DNA of 64,000 bases. Origin: Chaetomium olivaceum. Taxonomy: Eukaryota; Ascomycota; Sordariomycetes; Sordariales; Chaetomiaceae. A program made the translations under genes and the position numbers. Positions 22,117 through 31,782 of this stretch are shown in pieces; position 1 is the stretch's first letter; each line of letters starts with the position of its first letter. The stretch spans positions 62,001 through 126,000 of the forward strand of contig JAYWVB010000038.1 in the NCBI GenBank assembly GCA_039881045.1. The letters are read 5' to 3'. The notes under the pieces are model-generated. The model did not search any database, was not told the DNA's origin, and saw only the letters and a list, made by a program, of their open reading frames with translations.

Positions 22117-23834
22117 ATGGATGTAGACCGCTTCAACTTCTGGCAGGCTCTACCGACCGTCCTAGAGACAATATCTTTAGCTGATTATGTTGCTTTTGAT
22201 TTGGAAATGAGCGGAATACCTAATTCAGTCGGGACCTCTCAACCCACTGAGTCAACCTTCTACCACCTCGCAGCTGAAGCAGCCAGGACATTCCAAATCC
22301 TGCAAGTTGGCTTGACCTGTCTGTCCTACGATTTCAAGCACAAAGGTCCGCTTCTGAATAGAACTGCTTTCCGTCCAAAATGGCTAACATGACAACAGAA
22401 TACCGGGCGCGAACATTTACCTTCCAACTTACCCCTGAGTTCTTCCCACCCAACACTTCACTGGCAAAACTCATCGACCGGAAACTGGTTCTTTCATATC
22501 GCAGCTTTTTGTTCCTCAAGGAAAACAATTTTTCCTTCGAGAAGACCTTCTCTCAGGGTATCCCTTACCTTAGCCGTTCCGAGGGGGCAATTGCCAACGG
22601 TCTGTACTTGGCCAAGCCCAGGTATCGGAACGCCGTGGGCAAAGAGACCCGGTGGCAGAAGTCATGGGACAGTGAATACAAAAAGCGGCATGATTCCGTC
22701 GTGAGGCAGACCGGCAAGCCCTCACATCAGCATCCCTAACCCCACGCCACAGGCTAACACCCAAACTAGGATTCCGATACATCATCGAAGCCCTCGTCGG
22801 CGGTTCCTTCGCCGAAGCTCTCGACCCGGAGCTGATCCTTGACAACAACCACCTCCCATTCGCCACCTCCCGGCAATCCGCCGCCTCCAAACTCCGCCGG
22901 AACCTCCATCTCTACGAAACCCGCCTGCAAACCCACCGTCCCATCCTCATCGGCCACAACCCCTTCCTCGACCTCTGCTTTTTGCATCAAACCTTCCTCC
23001 AACCCCCCCGCCGACGCCCTCGCCTTCCGCCAAACCACGCACCGCTTCTTCCCGCGCATCATCGACACCAAGCACCTAGCCTGCCAGCTCGGCTGGAAAC
23101 CCAGCCGCAACCTAGCCCAGCTGTATGATGACCTAGTGGGCAGGGACCACGGCCACAACCACGACAGCCATCAACCCAAACATCACCACCCCCAGCAGAA
23201 CCACCCCCACCTTCATCACCAACACGGCCGCCACCATCACCAGCCACCGCCGCCGCCGCCGCCACCACCACCACCACCAACGCTACCCATCACCCCCGAC
23301 CCAGGCTTTGACGCCCGCGACCATGGCGCGGCCCACAGCGCGGGCTTCGACAGCTGGATGACGGCGGCGGTGTTTGTGGCGCTGTCGGAGCGGGCTGTTT
23401 TGACGACGGGGGCCGGTGGTGTAGAACCTGTGCATCCCCCTCCTCCTCCTCCTCCTCCGCCACCACCACCACCACCATCGCCGGCGGTATTGCGTGGGTT
23501 GCGTCGGGACGGGGGGAAGGACGAGGTGGAGGGGGAGGAGGTTAGCAAGGGGGTGGTGGTGATGGTAGGGTCGGGGAAGGGGAAGGGGAAAGGGCAGGGG
23601 GACGAGTTGTTTCGGGAGCTTTGTCCTTTTGGTGGTGGTCGTTTGGGGGTGGGTGCGAAGTCGCTGGGGGTGGGTGCAAAACCGCCGGGGCTTGGTAAGG
23701 GGGTTGTGGAACGGCCGCCGCAATCGCAATCGCAATCGCAATCGCGATGGGACGGGGAGGTTTGGAGGAAGTATGGTAATAAATTGCGGATGGGGGCTGC
23801 AGGGGTGATGGACCTGGCGGGGGGACAGAGTTGA
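22117..23834 (+). CDS. CAF1-family ribonuclease (PARN-like) with His/Pro-rich insert
   Basis: Exons 22117..22345, 22399..22671 and 22770..23834; about 521 aa after removing one base. Intron 1 (GTCCGC...GCTAAC...CAG) is firm. The 5' site of intron 2 (GTGAAT at 22672) was chosen because it alone keeps frame into FRYIIEALVGGSFAEALD. Exonuclease signatures: VAFDLEMSGI (first DE pair), PILIGHNPFLDLC (Asp in the second block) and HSAGFDSWMTAAVFVALS (final His and Asp), typical of DEDDh poly(A) nucleases of the CAF1/PARN group. A C7 tract at 23003..23009 holds an apparent extra base. Between LYDDLVGRDHG and the final catalytic block lies a His- and Pro-rich insert, and another poly-Pro run follows. 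Probable role: 3'-end trimming of mRNA or small RNA precursors. The ATG sits in a strong context (caccATGG). Confidence 0.85.
23721..23744 (+). repeat. Hexanucleotide repeat (caatcg)4 in coding sequence
   Basis: Four perfect copies of caatcg in the CAF1-family gene code for alternating Gln-Ser. Confidence 0.9.
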
Positions 23835-24091
23835 GGAGGAGGTGGGAAAGGGTGGATGCGTGGTGGATGGTCCTGTTCATATCTGCGTTCGCCTTCTCTT
23901 CGATGATGTTTGGGTGTGATGGTCTCGCTGTCCTACTGCCCTGGAGGTGGCGGCTGAACAGAAATGGGCAGTTGATACATAGCGTACATTTCTAGATTAC
24001 AATACACAAAACAGAGCGAGAAGCGGTCCCGCTTGCTACTATGTCTTGCCAACCTCTAACCCCCCCTTCTCCCCCCCCTCCTCCGCCGTCC

Positions 24092-25350
24092 CTACCTCAG
24101 CTCCATCATGCCGCGCACGCTGTGGTAGTAGTCCTCCGGCAGCACCTCCTGCAGCTCCTCGCGGGTCAGCCACTTGAAGTCGGTCAGGCCGTGCTTGTTG
24201 CCCGTGAGGTCGGCCTGGCCCGTCATGATGCGGCCCTTGAGGAAGAAGGTCTTCTCGCCGCGCTTGACGACCGTCGTGCCGTCCTCGCCGACCACGGGCT
24301 TGACGACGTGGTGGGCGACGGGCACGCGCCCGACGATCCACGTGTTCATGTTGGGGCCGGCGGATTCGGTCAGGACCCGGGCGGCAGTCTAGGGTTGGGT
24401 TAGTATTGGCGTCGTTTCTGGTTGAGTTTATAAAGGAAAAAGGGACGGGGCAAAACAAACCTCATGCAGCGTCTCCTCGGTCGGCACCAGCCCCGTCGGG
24501 AACTCCCACACCCCCTCTCCGCCCTTCTCCCCCTCCCTCCTCACCACCAAATACAGCGTCCTGTCCATCGCGCGATCCAACCTCTTCACATCCCCCTTCT
24601 CATCGGCCTCGCTCCTCCTCGGCGCGGGCCTCTCCACGGGCACCCTCTCCTCGGGGGCGATGGGCTCGCCGTCCTCGCTCACCCGCACCTCGGCATCGGC
24701 CAGCAGCTTGTTCATGAGCTCGGCCGGGTCCGACGTGGTGCTGCCCGTCAGCAGCTCGTCGTTCCAGGCCATGCGCCGCGCGGGTTGTAGCGCCCGATGT
24801 CCTTGGCGGGGACCCCGTGCCGCTCGGCCAGCTTGATGCGGAAGTCTAGGTCGGCGGCCGTGTCCTGCTTGAAGAAGAACTGCCGCCGAAAGGGTGCTGA
24901 CAGGCGTTCGTTGAGCCGCTTCTGGTAGAAGTAGTAGGCGGATTCGAAGGGGGTTTGTTCCCGTGTCAGAAGAGGTGCCCGTGTGAGGATGAGGGAGGAT
25001 TTGATGCGGTAGAGGGTTGTTTCCGGGTTGGGGTCGGTCGAGGGGGTTGTGGTGGTGGGAGGGGTTGGTGGTGTTGATTCGGGGGCAGGGGTGGTTGGCT
25101 GCGCGGTGGCCGGTTCGGCCGAGTAGTAGCGGCGAGGGGCTAGGGGGAGGGCGGCGGAAGCCCGGGGGGTTATGTTTGTCGTCGTTGTTGCTATCCTAGG
25201 CCGGGGCGCGGGGCGAGCACACTGGGTGCAGACTCGGTACGAGCCTGGGGGGGTCGAGGTGGTCAGTCAATATTTCCAATTGATGTTGTTTAACAGCAAG
25301 GGCAGCTTACCCCTCAGCAGGGCTGACCCTCTACCTGGCGCCGACATCAT
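24092..25350 (-). CDS. MRPL17: Mitochondrial large-subunit ribosomal protein mL46
   Basis: Three exons: 25350..25311, 25244..24461 and 24388..24092; about 373 aa with one base restored. Intron 25245..25310 has GTAAGC...CTGAC...CAG; intron 24389..24460 has GTTTGT...ACTAAC...TAG. The N-terminus (MMSAPGRGSALLRG, then Arg/Ser/Thr-rich) fits a mitochondrial presequence ending near RRYYSAEP. Diagnostic blocks are FESAYYFYQKRLNERLSAPF, VWEFPTGLVPTEETLHE and NTWIVGRVPVAHHVV, the Nudix-like fold of mL46 (yeast Mrpl17). The frame slips near 24773-24787 between DIGRYNPRG and AWNDELLTG, as if one base were missing in a GC-rich run. The protein is part of the mitoribosome. A pseudogene is unlikely since all else is intact. 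Confidence 0.9.
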
Positions 25351-26174
25351 GGTGGTGGTGTTGTGACTTGGTCGAACACCCACGCGCTCAGCTGCTATAA
25401 TCCCGTTCCTCGACAACTACCAGGTATGGACCTCTCCGTCCCTCTTCAAATCGCGGCACCGAATCGTGAACTTTTTCCATGCCGGGCCGGTGACCCACCT
25501 TTCCACTTGCACTCCGGTACACACCGCCTGCCGTATTCCGCCTAGCTCTTGTTCGCACGCACGGGCCCGCTCCCACTTGCCATGTTAATTTTGTCGATTC
25601 GCAGCCCGAAAACTTTTTTTCTTCTTCTTTTCTCTCACGGCACCAATCCTTATCATCAAGACTGTTTCTCACCTCCAAAACGTCCTGACCATTTACAGGT
25701 GCCCAGAGGGATATGCGGCTGATTCGCTAGCGGTGCCTGCGCCGAAAGGCTATACTCCTACCGGGTTGCTGTTAGATAGTTGCCGTGAACATGCCAATCG
25801 GTGAATCATCGTTGTTTCGAGTCGGGTCGGTCCAACAACACACATTCCAGCACCATTGTTGGAAGAACTCGCGTGGGGAAATGCGATGCTCCCATGCTTT
25901 GATCGATCCGGCCTGGTCCCGATGCTGTGTAACCGTTGGGGTATTTTTAGTATTTTTGCTGGCCTTTGCTCGCGGTCGAGCTAATTGTGGCCCGTCGTCG
26001 GTCTTGCTTCGTCATTGAGGATGGTAGGGCTCGAGACTATAGGCTCAGACCTACCTTAACTCCCGGCGTTAGTCAACGCTGCGATATCCCGCGCCAACCA
26101 ACCTCACCAACTCCCCACCTCTTCTTCATGACGGCCCATCGTTTGTGGGCGGTTGAACCAAGCCAAGTCGTTGC

Positions 26175-26411
26175 CTACTTCTTCTCCGCACCAAACCACC
26201 CGCGCAGCTTCTCCCATGCCCGTTTCCGCATCCCACATCCTTTGTAAAGGCAGCTCCGGCACCACTCCCGGCCGACCTCGGCGTCTTCGTAGCAGGGGCC
26301 ACACTTTCTGCAAATACATGTGTCCAGCCCTGGCACGTTAGCGGTGAACTCCTTGATGGTGAGCACGATAGGCCTTCCGTCGCGTGGCACGCGCCGCTCG
26401 AAGTCTTCCAT
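26175..26411 (-). CDS. Small Cys-rich protein 1 (78 aa)
   Basis: An ATG at 26411 opens a 78-residue frame ending at 26175. It has a charged start (MEDFERRVPRDGRP), then LTIKEFTANVPGLD and a tight cysteine block C-I-C-R-K-C-G-P-C, followed nine residues on by WCRSC and a further Cys in KGC, and a basic tail. The spacing C-x-C-x2-C-x2-C...C-x2-C matches the two microproteins encoded at 28494..28652 and 27136..27278. The frame is also open further upstream, so an earlier exon is possible. The spacing resembles zinc-binding knuckles; no named family is known to me. It is small and could be chance, but the shared motif and proximity argue for a real gene. Confidence 0.55.
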   Translation of the reverse strand: MEDFERRVPRDGRPIVLTIKEFTANVPGLDTCICRKCGPCYEDAEVGREWCRSCLYKGCGMRKRAWEKLRGWFGAEKK

Positions 26412-26719
26412 GATCTGTGATGTTCCAACTTTCCAAAAACCTAACTGATTGGGCTGCTGTTGGTTGAAATGGCGGTGTTGGAGTGCACTGTCAATGCCTG
26501 ACCAACACTTGGGAGCATCACTGCACAAACCGGCCCTGATAACTAAACCATCTTCGTGAAAGACCGCGGGTGTTACCTTGTCTACGTATGCTCTTACTGT
26601 GTGTGAATCACGTAAAACATCGCGGGTGGCCTCAGAAAGTTCGGACGGCGTTGGGTTGCGTGGCCACAACGTTTGCTTTTACCGACCAACTCGAGCCGAT
26701 TTGAACTATTACCCGAGCA

Positions 26720-27060
26720 GCACATGGGCTGAGAGTCGAGGAACACACGTGTTTATGAACAGTATTGAGGGACACGCCTGTGTTCACGAAGGGCACCTAG
26801 TTTTCCAGTAACTAGACACTGGCCCTCACGCTCCAGGATCCTCAACGTTGGATTGCCAGCAGCCAAGCTAATTCCAGGATGACCATGACTTGTGCTCAGG
26901 AAGTGGGATCGCACAGGCCGGCCCAGCATCACACCTCGGGTTAGGAAAACCAGGGAATTTAATATGCATGTGTTTCAAATCCACGTTGTAGAAGCTAACT
27001 CAACTATGTCGAGCAACCAGTGCCATGACTACCCATCCACTCCTCCATATGACACACCAA
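26720..27060. repeat. Copy A of a diverged tandem duplication
   Basis: Shares blocks with 28040..28390 in the same order: ...acacacgtgtttatgaac, then ctcaggaagtgggatc and gagcaaccagtgccatga. Copy A lies just downstream (3') of the Cys-rich gene at 27136..27278, as copy B lies downstream of 28494..28652. The period is about 1.3 kb. Confidence 0.75.
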
Positions 27061-27135
27061 ACCACCCCCTTTAAACCCCCACCCACATACCTAGCCAGCC
27101 CAACGCAGGAGAGATAACTCCAATCCTCCCCTAAT

Positions 27136-27278
27136 TTAATCCTTGCACTCATCACAAACAGCCCCCTTTTACTAACCCTGTTATCACAGTCGCACTGGCC
27201 ACAAGCACACATATAATCAGTCTCCACCTTGGCGGTTTTCGGCCTCCCCTTCTCACCGGCCAAGCTGGAACACGGCAT
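27136..27278 (-). CDS. Small Cys-rich protein 2 (about 47 aa, one base missing)
   Basis: An ATG at 27278 begins MPCSSLAGEKGRPK, then YMCACGQCDCDNRVSKRGL. At the TTT run 27156..27158 one added base gives FCDECKD followed by a stop at 27136, closely matching the end of the 52-aa neighbour (ICDECKGR). As written, the frame runs on into unrelated sequence. Cysteine spacing is C-x-C-x2-C-x-C-x10-C-x2-C. It is a paralogue from the local tandem duplication. Whether the missing base is real decay or a sequencing indel cannot be told from here; similar indels occur in essential genes of this window. A TATA-like element lies 460 bp upstream. Confidence 0.55.
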
Positions 27279-27736
27279 CTTGTATGTATGTACCCTTCTC
27301 TTTCCCCTGTGGTACTCGGTTTGCTAGGCTCGAACCCTTTCAGGTCCTTCAGGTTAGGGTTTATGAACCGACGAACGTTTATCGGCTTGTCTTGAGTGTG
27401 ACTGGCGCTTGTGAGTTGAGGTAATCCTGTCCGCGGCGAGGTACTTGGAGTTAAGGGACTTGTATCCGAGGGTGGAGGTGATCTGGTTTATGGAGGCGTC
27501 AAAGGTATATCCGTAGTTGGCGGGAACCTATAGAGTTCATGGGTGGAATATGTGAAGAGTGGTTAAGGACTACGGTCTGGCGTGATATACTTGAAGATGG
27601 GTCTGGCAATAATCGGGGCTCGGAAAACGGAGTACTTGGTGGTGAAGAGGTGTCCGTATAAACCGTAGATGTCTTGAGGTGTTTTCCGTGAACGTGGGGT
27701 TTCCAAGTCAGAAGCCAACATGAAATTCCCTTCTGC

Positions 27737-27743
27737 AATTATA
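27737..27743 (-). promoter_or_regulatory. TATA-like element upstream of Cys-rich protein 2
   Basis: Reads CCTATAATTG on the minus strand, in the position and context that correspond to CCTATAAATA upstream of the paralogue. The downstream leaders of both copies share acacctcttcaccac. Confidence 0.45.
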
Positions 27744-28039
27744 GGCTTCTTAAGTCACCACAGAACCTAGCTACTACGTGGCCCTCGGTGTGTGTCCTAC
27801 CCAAATACAATTATCTTCAGGGTTGTGACCGAGTATATCAGTTTCGGTAGCCACCGTAACCTTCGCATTGTAGTGGTAAATGAGTGGATAGCAACAACGC
27901 TTTTATTCACAAAGGCTGTCTTGCCACGAGGCTGCCTTTCACCGAGTTACTGGGAAACAGTTGCTTCGAGCTCCTTTGCCTTAGGAGCCAATATCCGAGC
28001 CGAGTCGTATCGAAAGTGAGGCACTACCGCTTGAGGACA

Positions 28040-28390
28040 AGGGATGGAAGACGAAGGACACACACGTGTTTACGAACGGTATCGAGGGGTGTGTCCATGC
28101 TTACGAACAGCATATAGTTTTACGGCGACTACTTCGTAGTAAATACCCGTACGCTCGAGGATTCTCATGTTAGCGTGCTGGCACTCAAGTCAACGCGATT
28201 CCATAATTATTATGCCTCGTGTTCAGGAAGTGGGATCTCACAGAGCGGTCCAGCGTCACGGAAGCCCGAAACATTTGTTGCCATCCCTATATTCTAGATC
28301 CACGCTCTATAAACCGATCTATGTCAAACAACCAGTGTTATGACCAACCCCAACGCCCTCCAAGCGCCACCCATACCCTCCTCCGCAAAA
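28040..28390. repeat. Copy B of a diverged tandem duplication
   Basis: Partner of 26720..27060; shared blocks include acacacgtgtttacgaac and ttcaggaagtgggatc. Many differences are C/T or G/A transitions, in both directions. Confidence 0.75.
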
Positions 28391-28493
28391 CGCACCAGGC
28401 GATCCCCATCATGTCCCCCCCCCCCTTCCATCCATGAGACCCCAAGGCCAGGCCGACTGACGCAGGAGAGAGAAATACCCCCAACCGCCCATT

Positions 28494-28652
28494 TCAACGA
28501 CCCTTACATTCGTCACAGATCAAGCCCTCGGCGCTGACCTTGTTAGTGCAGGTGGAGCACTTTTTACAAGCACACGGATAGCTGTTTGTCGTCTTGCCTG
28601 TCGTCTGCGCCTGGCCAGCACCGGCTGAGCTGCTGCAGCACGGGAGAGCCAT
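28494..28652 (-). CDS. Small Cys-rich protein 3 (52 aa)
   Basis: A complete frame from ATG 28652 to TGA 28494 encodes MALPCCSSSAGAGQAQ, a Thr/Lys stretch, then YPCACKKCSTCTNK, VSAEGLICDECKGR and a stop. Spacing is C-x-C-x2-C-x2-C-x10-C-x2-C with an extra CC near the N-terminus. There is no signal peptide. A consensus TATAAATA lies about 225 bp upstream at 28874..28881. The paralogue at 27136..27278 keeps the cysteines and the CDECK ending, so the protein sequence is under constraint. Possible roles are metal binding or a small zinc module, but this is inference from spacing only. Confidence 0.7.
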   Translation of the reverse strand: MALPCCSSSAGAGQAQTTGKTTNSYPCACKKCSTCTNKVSAEGLICDECKGR

Positions 28653-28873
28653 AGTGTTCTTTTCTTAATTTCTTTTCCTTTTGCACTTTCTCCTGAGGTG
28701 CGTGATTCTGTCAGACTGAGGCTGCTTATTTGGAGGCTGGGTTTGATGATGATTCCGGCCGGAAAGGGAGGTATTGCGTGGTGAAGAGGTGTTCTTAGTG
28801 TAGAGGCCTAGAGGTCTTGTTCTGTTGGTGAGGGGGGATGCTAAGAGAAGGCCAACACGCGGTTCACCGAGGG

Positions 28874-28881
28874 TATTTATA
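28874..28881 (-). promoter_or_regulatory. TATA box of Cys-rich protein 3
   Basis: TATAAATA on the minus strand (context CCTATAAATACCC), about 225 bp before the ATG, followed by a C/A/T-rich leader. Confidence 0.6.
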
Positions 28882-29729
28882 GGTTTCTCATACCCGACGC
28901 CAGAGGCTGTTCGATGCATAGCTCTTGGCGTGTGCCCTGCTCAGCAGGTTGAGAAAGCGTCACGGTTATTGCTAGGGTCCATTGAAGTCGGCCAGGTCAG
29001 CATGCAGTATTGGCGACCTTCACCAACATCATGGCATTGAATCGTTGGAGTGACGAGAGGAGAGTCGTCTTAGTTGGCGGCGTGCACTCCCGATTCAACA
29101 AGCTCTTTCAAGACCGCACCACAGGCGAGCATCAGGTGGATGATAACAATGCCGCTTGATCGGTATGACACGCAGTTGTGCTATTCTCATCCGAGGACTC
29201 GGCATGGCCGGCCATCCACCTGCCACCGCAAAACCGTGACCTCAAAGTATAATACAGATAAAAAGCCGCCCCTTTTCAGACATCCACACATTCGCCACCC
29301 CGACCAAAACACCATGGAGCTATTTCGCGCCTGCTAATATGCATGTTTACCAGATAGCTAAGCTAAACTCATATGCCCAGACTCCAACCGCCGCCGACGC
29401 CTTTGGTTGAAACACACAAAATAAGAAGAATAAAGAAAAGATACGAATCGCTGGTAACTCCCTCATGAACCCCGCCCCGTTCATTGAACCCATCCAGATA
29501 TTGTCCGTTGGGTATCCCTTATCCAGGTCCCTTTGTCTCTCGTAACGAACAAACCAGCTAGTCCCGATGCCCTGAAACGCCGCCGCTGAAGGCCCACTCC
29601 CAAGATAAGAAATCATCCCATCGTCAACCGTCATCCCGGTCATGGCTGTGTCATGATCATGCTGTGTGTGCTGTGTTCCGTTGTTTGGCAGTGAAAGCCG
29701 GGGAGCCGCAGGTGCGCCGTCCGGACTCT

Positions 29730-31782
29730 CTAGGCCTTGAGGGAGGCGACCGCACGCGCAACCTCCTGCGTCGCCAGCCTCTCCCAGCTTTGTTGCATGT
29801 CCTCGTTGATTTCCGGGTTCTTGACCTCATCGTAGATCTTGCGAGAGATGTCGCGATTGATGGTTTCGTATTGCTCCGCCGTTAGCTGTTTGGAGCGCCA
29901 GTGCGGTTTCAGCGCGCCTCGCACAATTTTACTAATGTTCTCCTTCATTTCAAAAGGCAGGGGTCGCGCGGGTGACGTGTTGTGCGACCGGGGCGGCAGG
30001 ATGCTGTTGTGTGTCCGCCGAGGCTGCGGCTGCCGGAGCTCTAGCGCGCCATGTCGGCGAGACGAATGCTGTCTCCGGCCCCGGTGCTCCGAGTCGCTGT
30101 TGTCGGGCGAAGACTGGGGCTCGCGTCGGGTTGCTCGCTGGGGCGACGATGATCGTGATTGCTCCGCCGTGTCCAACGATAACCCTCTTGTCGGGGTGTA
30201 AGACGGCGCAGCGTACAGGGGTGCGATGTGCGAGCTCAGCGTCATAACTGGAGAGCTGGCGCGGTTTGGTGGCGGCGTGATGGAGCCATGGCGGCTATGC
30301 GCAGGCGATGGGGCGTCATTAACACCCGGAATCGGCCCGAACATTTGCAAAAGCGTGTCCTCGTCCGACGGCGTGCTCATTTCCACCTCTTTAAGCAATG
30401 ATGACAAAAATGAGGGCGGCGCGCCACCCGCACCAGTCGCACTGCTCGACGCTGAGCTGCTCTGCTGTTGTGGCTGCTGTGCTTGTTGCTCTACCGGTTG
30501 TTGTTGGGGTGGTTGTTGTTGTCGACTTGATGAACCGGGATCGCGCGCCGCAGACGCGGATGACTCGCCGTTCGTCAGGGGCAGCCGCCTGGTGCGCGGC
30601 CGCTTCAACTTCCTCTCAGGTTCGTGGTGTGGTTCCTCTTCATTTGGCTCGGCCGTGGCAGAGCGTGATTTGCGCTTCCGCGAGTCCATATCCCTGGCCT
30701 TCTCCAAGGCACCCCAAGCAAGGCGTTCCTCGCGGGTCGGTGGGCTGGGTTGGGGGCGGTCCACCCACCGTGCCATGTTGTTCAGAAAGACGTCCCTCGC
30801 CCCCAAGCGGGCGGCGATGTTCAGACGCTGTTGCCACCGCTCGTGTTCCTCCCGTTCCCGCTCGCGTAGTTGGCGGGACCGTTGGAGGCCCTCAAACACG
30901 GCCGAGTCATCCTCATCCTGGTAGTCGAGGTCCAGCTCGAGTGCATCCCACACGCGGCCTGTGATCCGGCCCCACGCCCCCTGCCACTCGTCGGACCGTG
31001 CTCGTTGCCGCGCGCGCCGCATGCTCGCCTGAGTACGTGGGAAGTAGTAGCCCCGGGCGGAGAAGCCACCGTCCCCGTTAGGGACATTGTCGACAGGTTG
31101 CATCACGTCTGGACCGAGGGCGTGCTCGCACTCCATGCAAAACCAGGGACCCCGCGGAACATCGTCGAGATCTACGCATTGGGTGTGGTAGGCGGCATCG
31201 CAGCCGTCGCAAAGCAGTAACACCTCCTCGTCTCCGGCCGAGTTGCAGACGGGACAGCGCCTCCCCGGAATTTCGGGCTGGTCCACCATCTCCTCCATCC
31301 ATTCTCGCGGATCGTAATCGGGCACCACGGGAGCCTGCTTTTTGTCCTCGACTTTACGGGTGGATAGGGTCTTGCCTGTAACCGAGCGTGTTAGCCGATA
31401 GCGTCCCTCAACGACTAGTGGGAAGCTGGGGCACCCGTATGGGCGTTGGGGTGGCAAACTTACCTCCAACCTTGTCATAAACAGTGACGGTATGGAATGT
31501 CTGGCGGCAGATAGGGCAGCTGTTTGCCTTTTCGGTCCATTCCCGAAGACAGGCGTCGTGCAGCATGTGGCCACAGACCTCGATTTTGGCTACATTTTCG
31601 TGGTTGACGTGTTCTGGCCCGTTTTCCTGGTTTGGTTTGGCGAGTGCATCGGCATCTTCAATGGCGAGGCGTTCGTGGTGGTCTTTCAACAGCTGCTCTT
31701 CTGCAGGGTCTAGCGGGGTCGAGATAGCGGCGGTGGCCTCGACCTCCAGGGGGTCGAGACAGACGATGCACTGATCAGCCAT
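29730..31782 (-). CDS. RING-finger plus PHD-finger protein
   Basis: Two exons, 31782..31464 and 31375..29730, intron 31376..31463 (GTAAGT...GCTAAC...CAG), 654 aa with no frameshift. The RING begins at residue 5 (CIVCLDPLEV...EVCGHMLHDACLREW...CPICRQ) and has C3H2C3 order, as in E3 ubiquitin ligases. The intron lies right after it. The PHD finger follows in exon 2 (CPVCNSAGDEEVLLLCDGCD, AAYHTQCVDLDDVPRGPWFC), a module that reads histone H3 tails. The rest is a charged middle, Gln-rich tract and Ser/Pro/Arg-rich region, ending in a conserved helical segment (IYDEVKNPEINEDMQQSW, ATQEVARAVASLKA). The architecture matches the uncharacterised fungal PHD/RING proteins (fission yeast has one). Probable nuclear chromatin-linked ubiquitin ligase; the target is unknown. 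Confidence 0.92.

Noticed and set aside
29347..29643. 98-codon minus-strand frame
   Set aside because: It lies in the likely 3' untranslated region of the RING/PHD gene and has no recognised feature.
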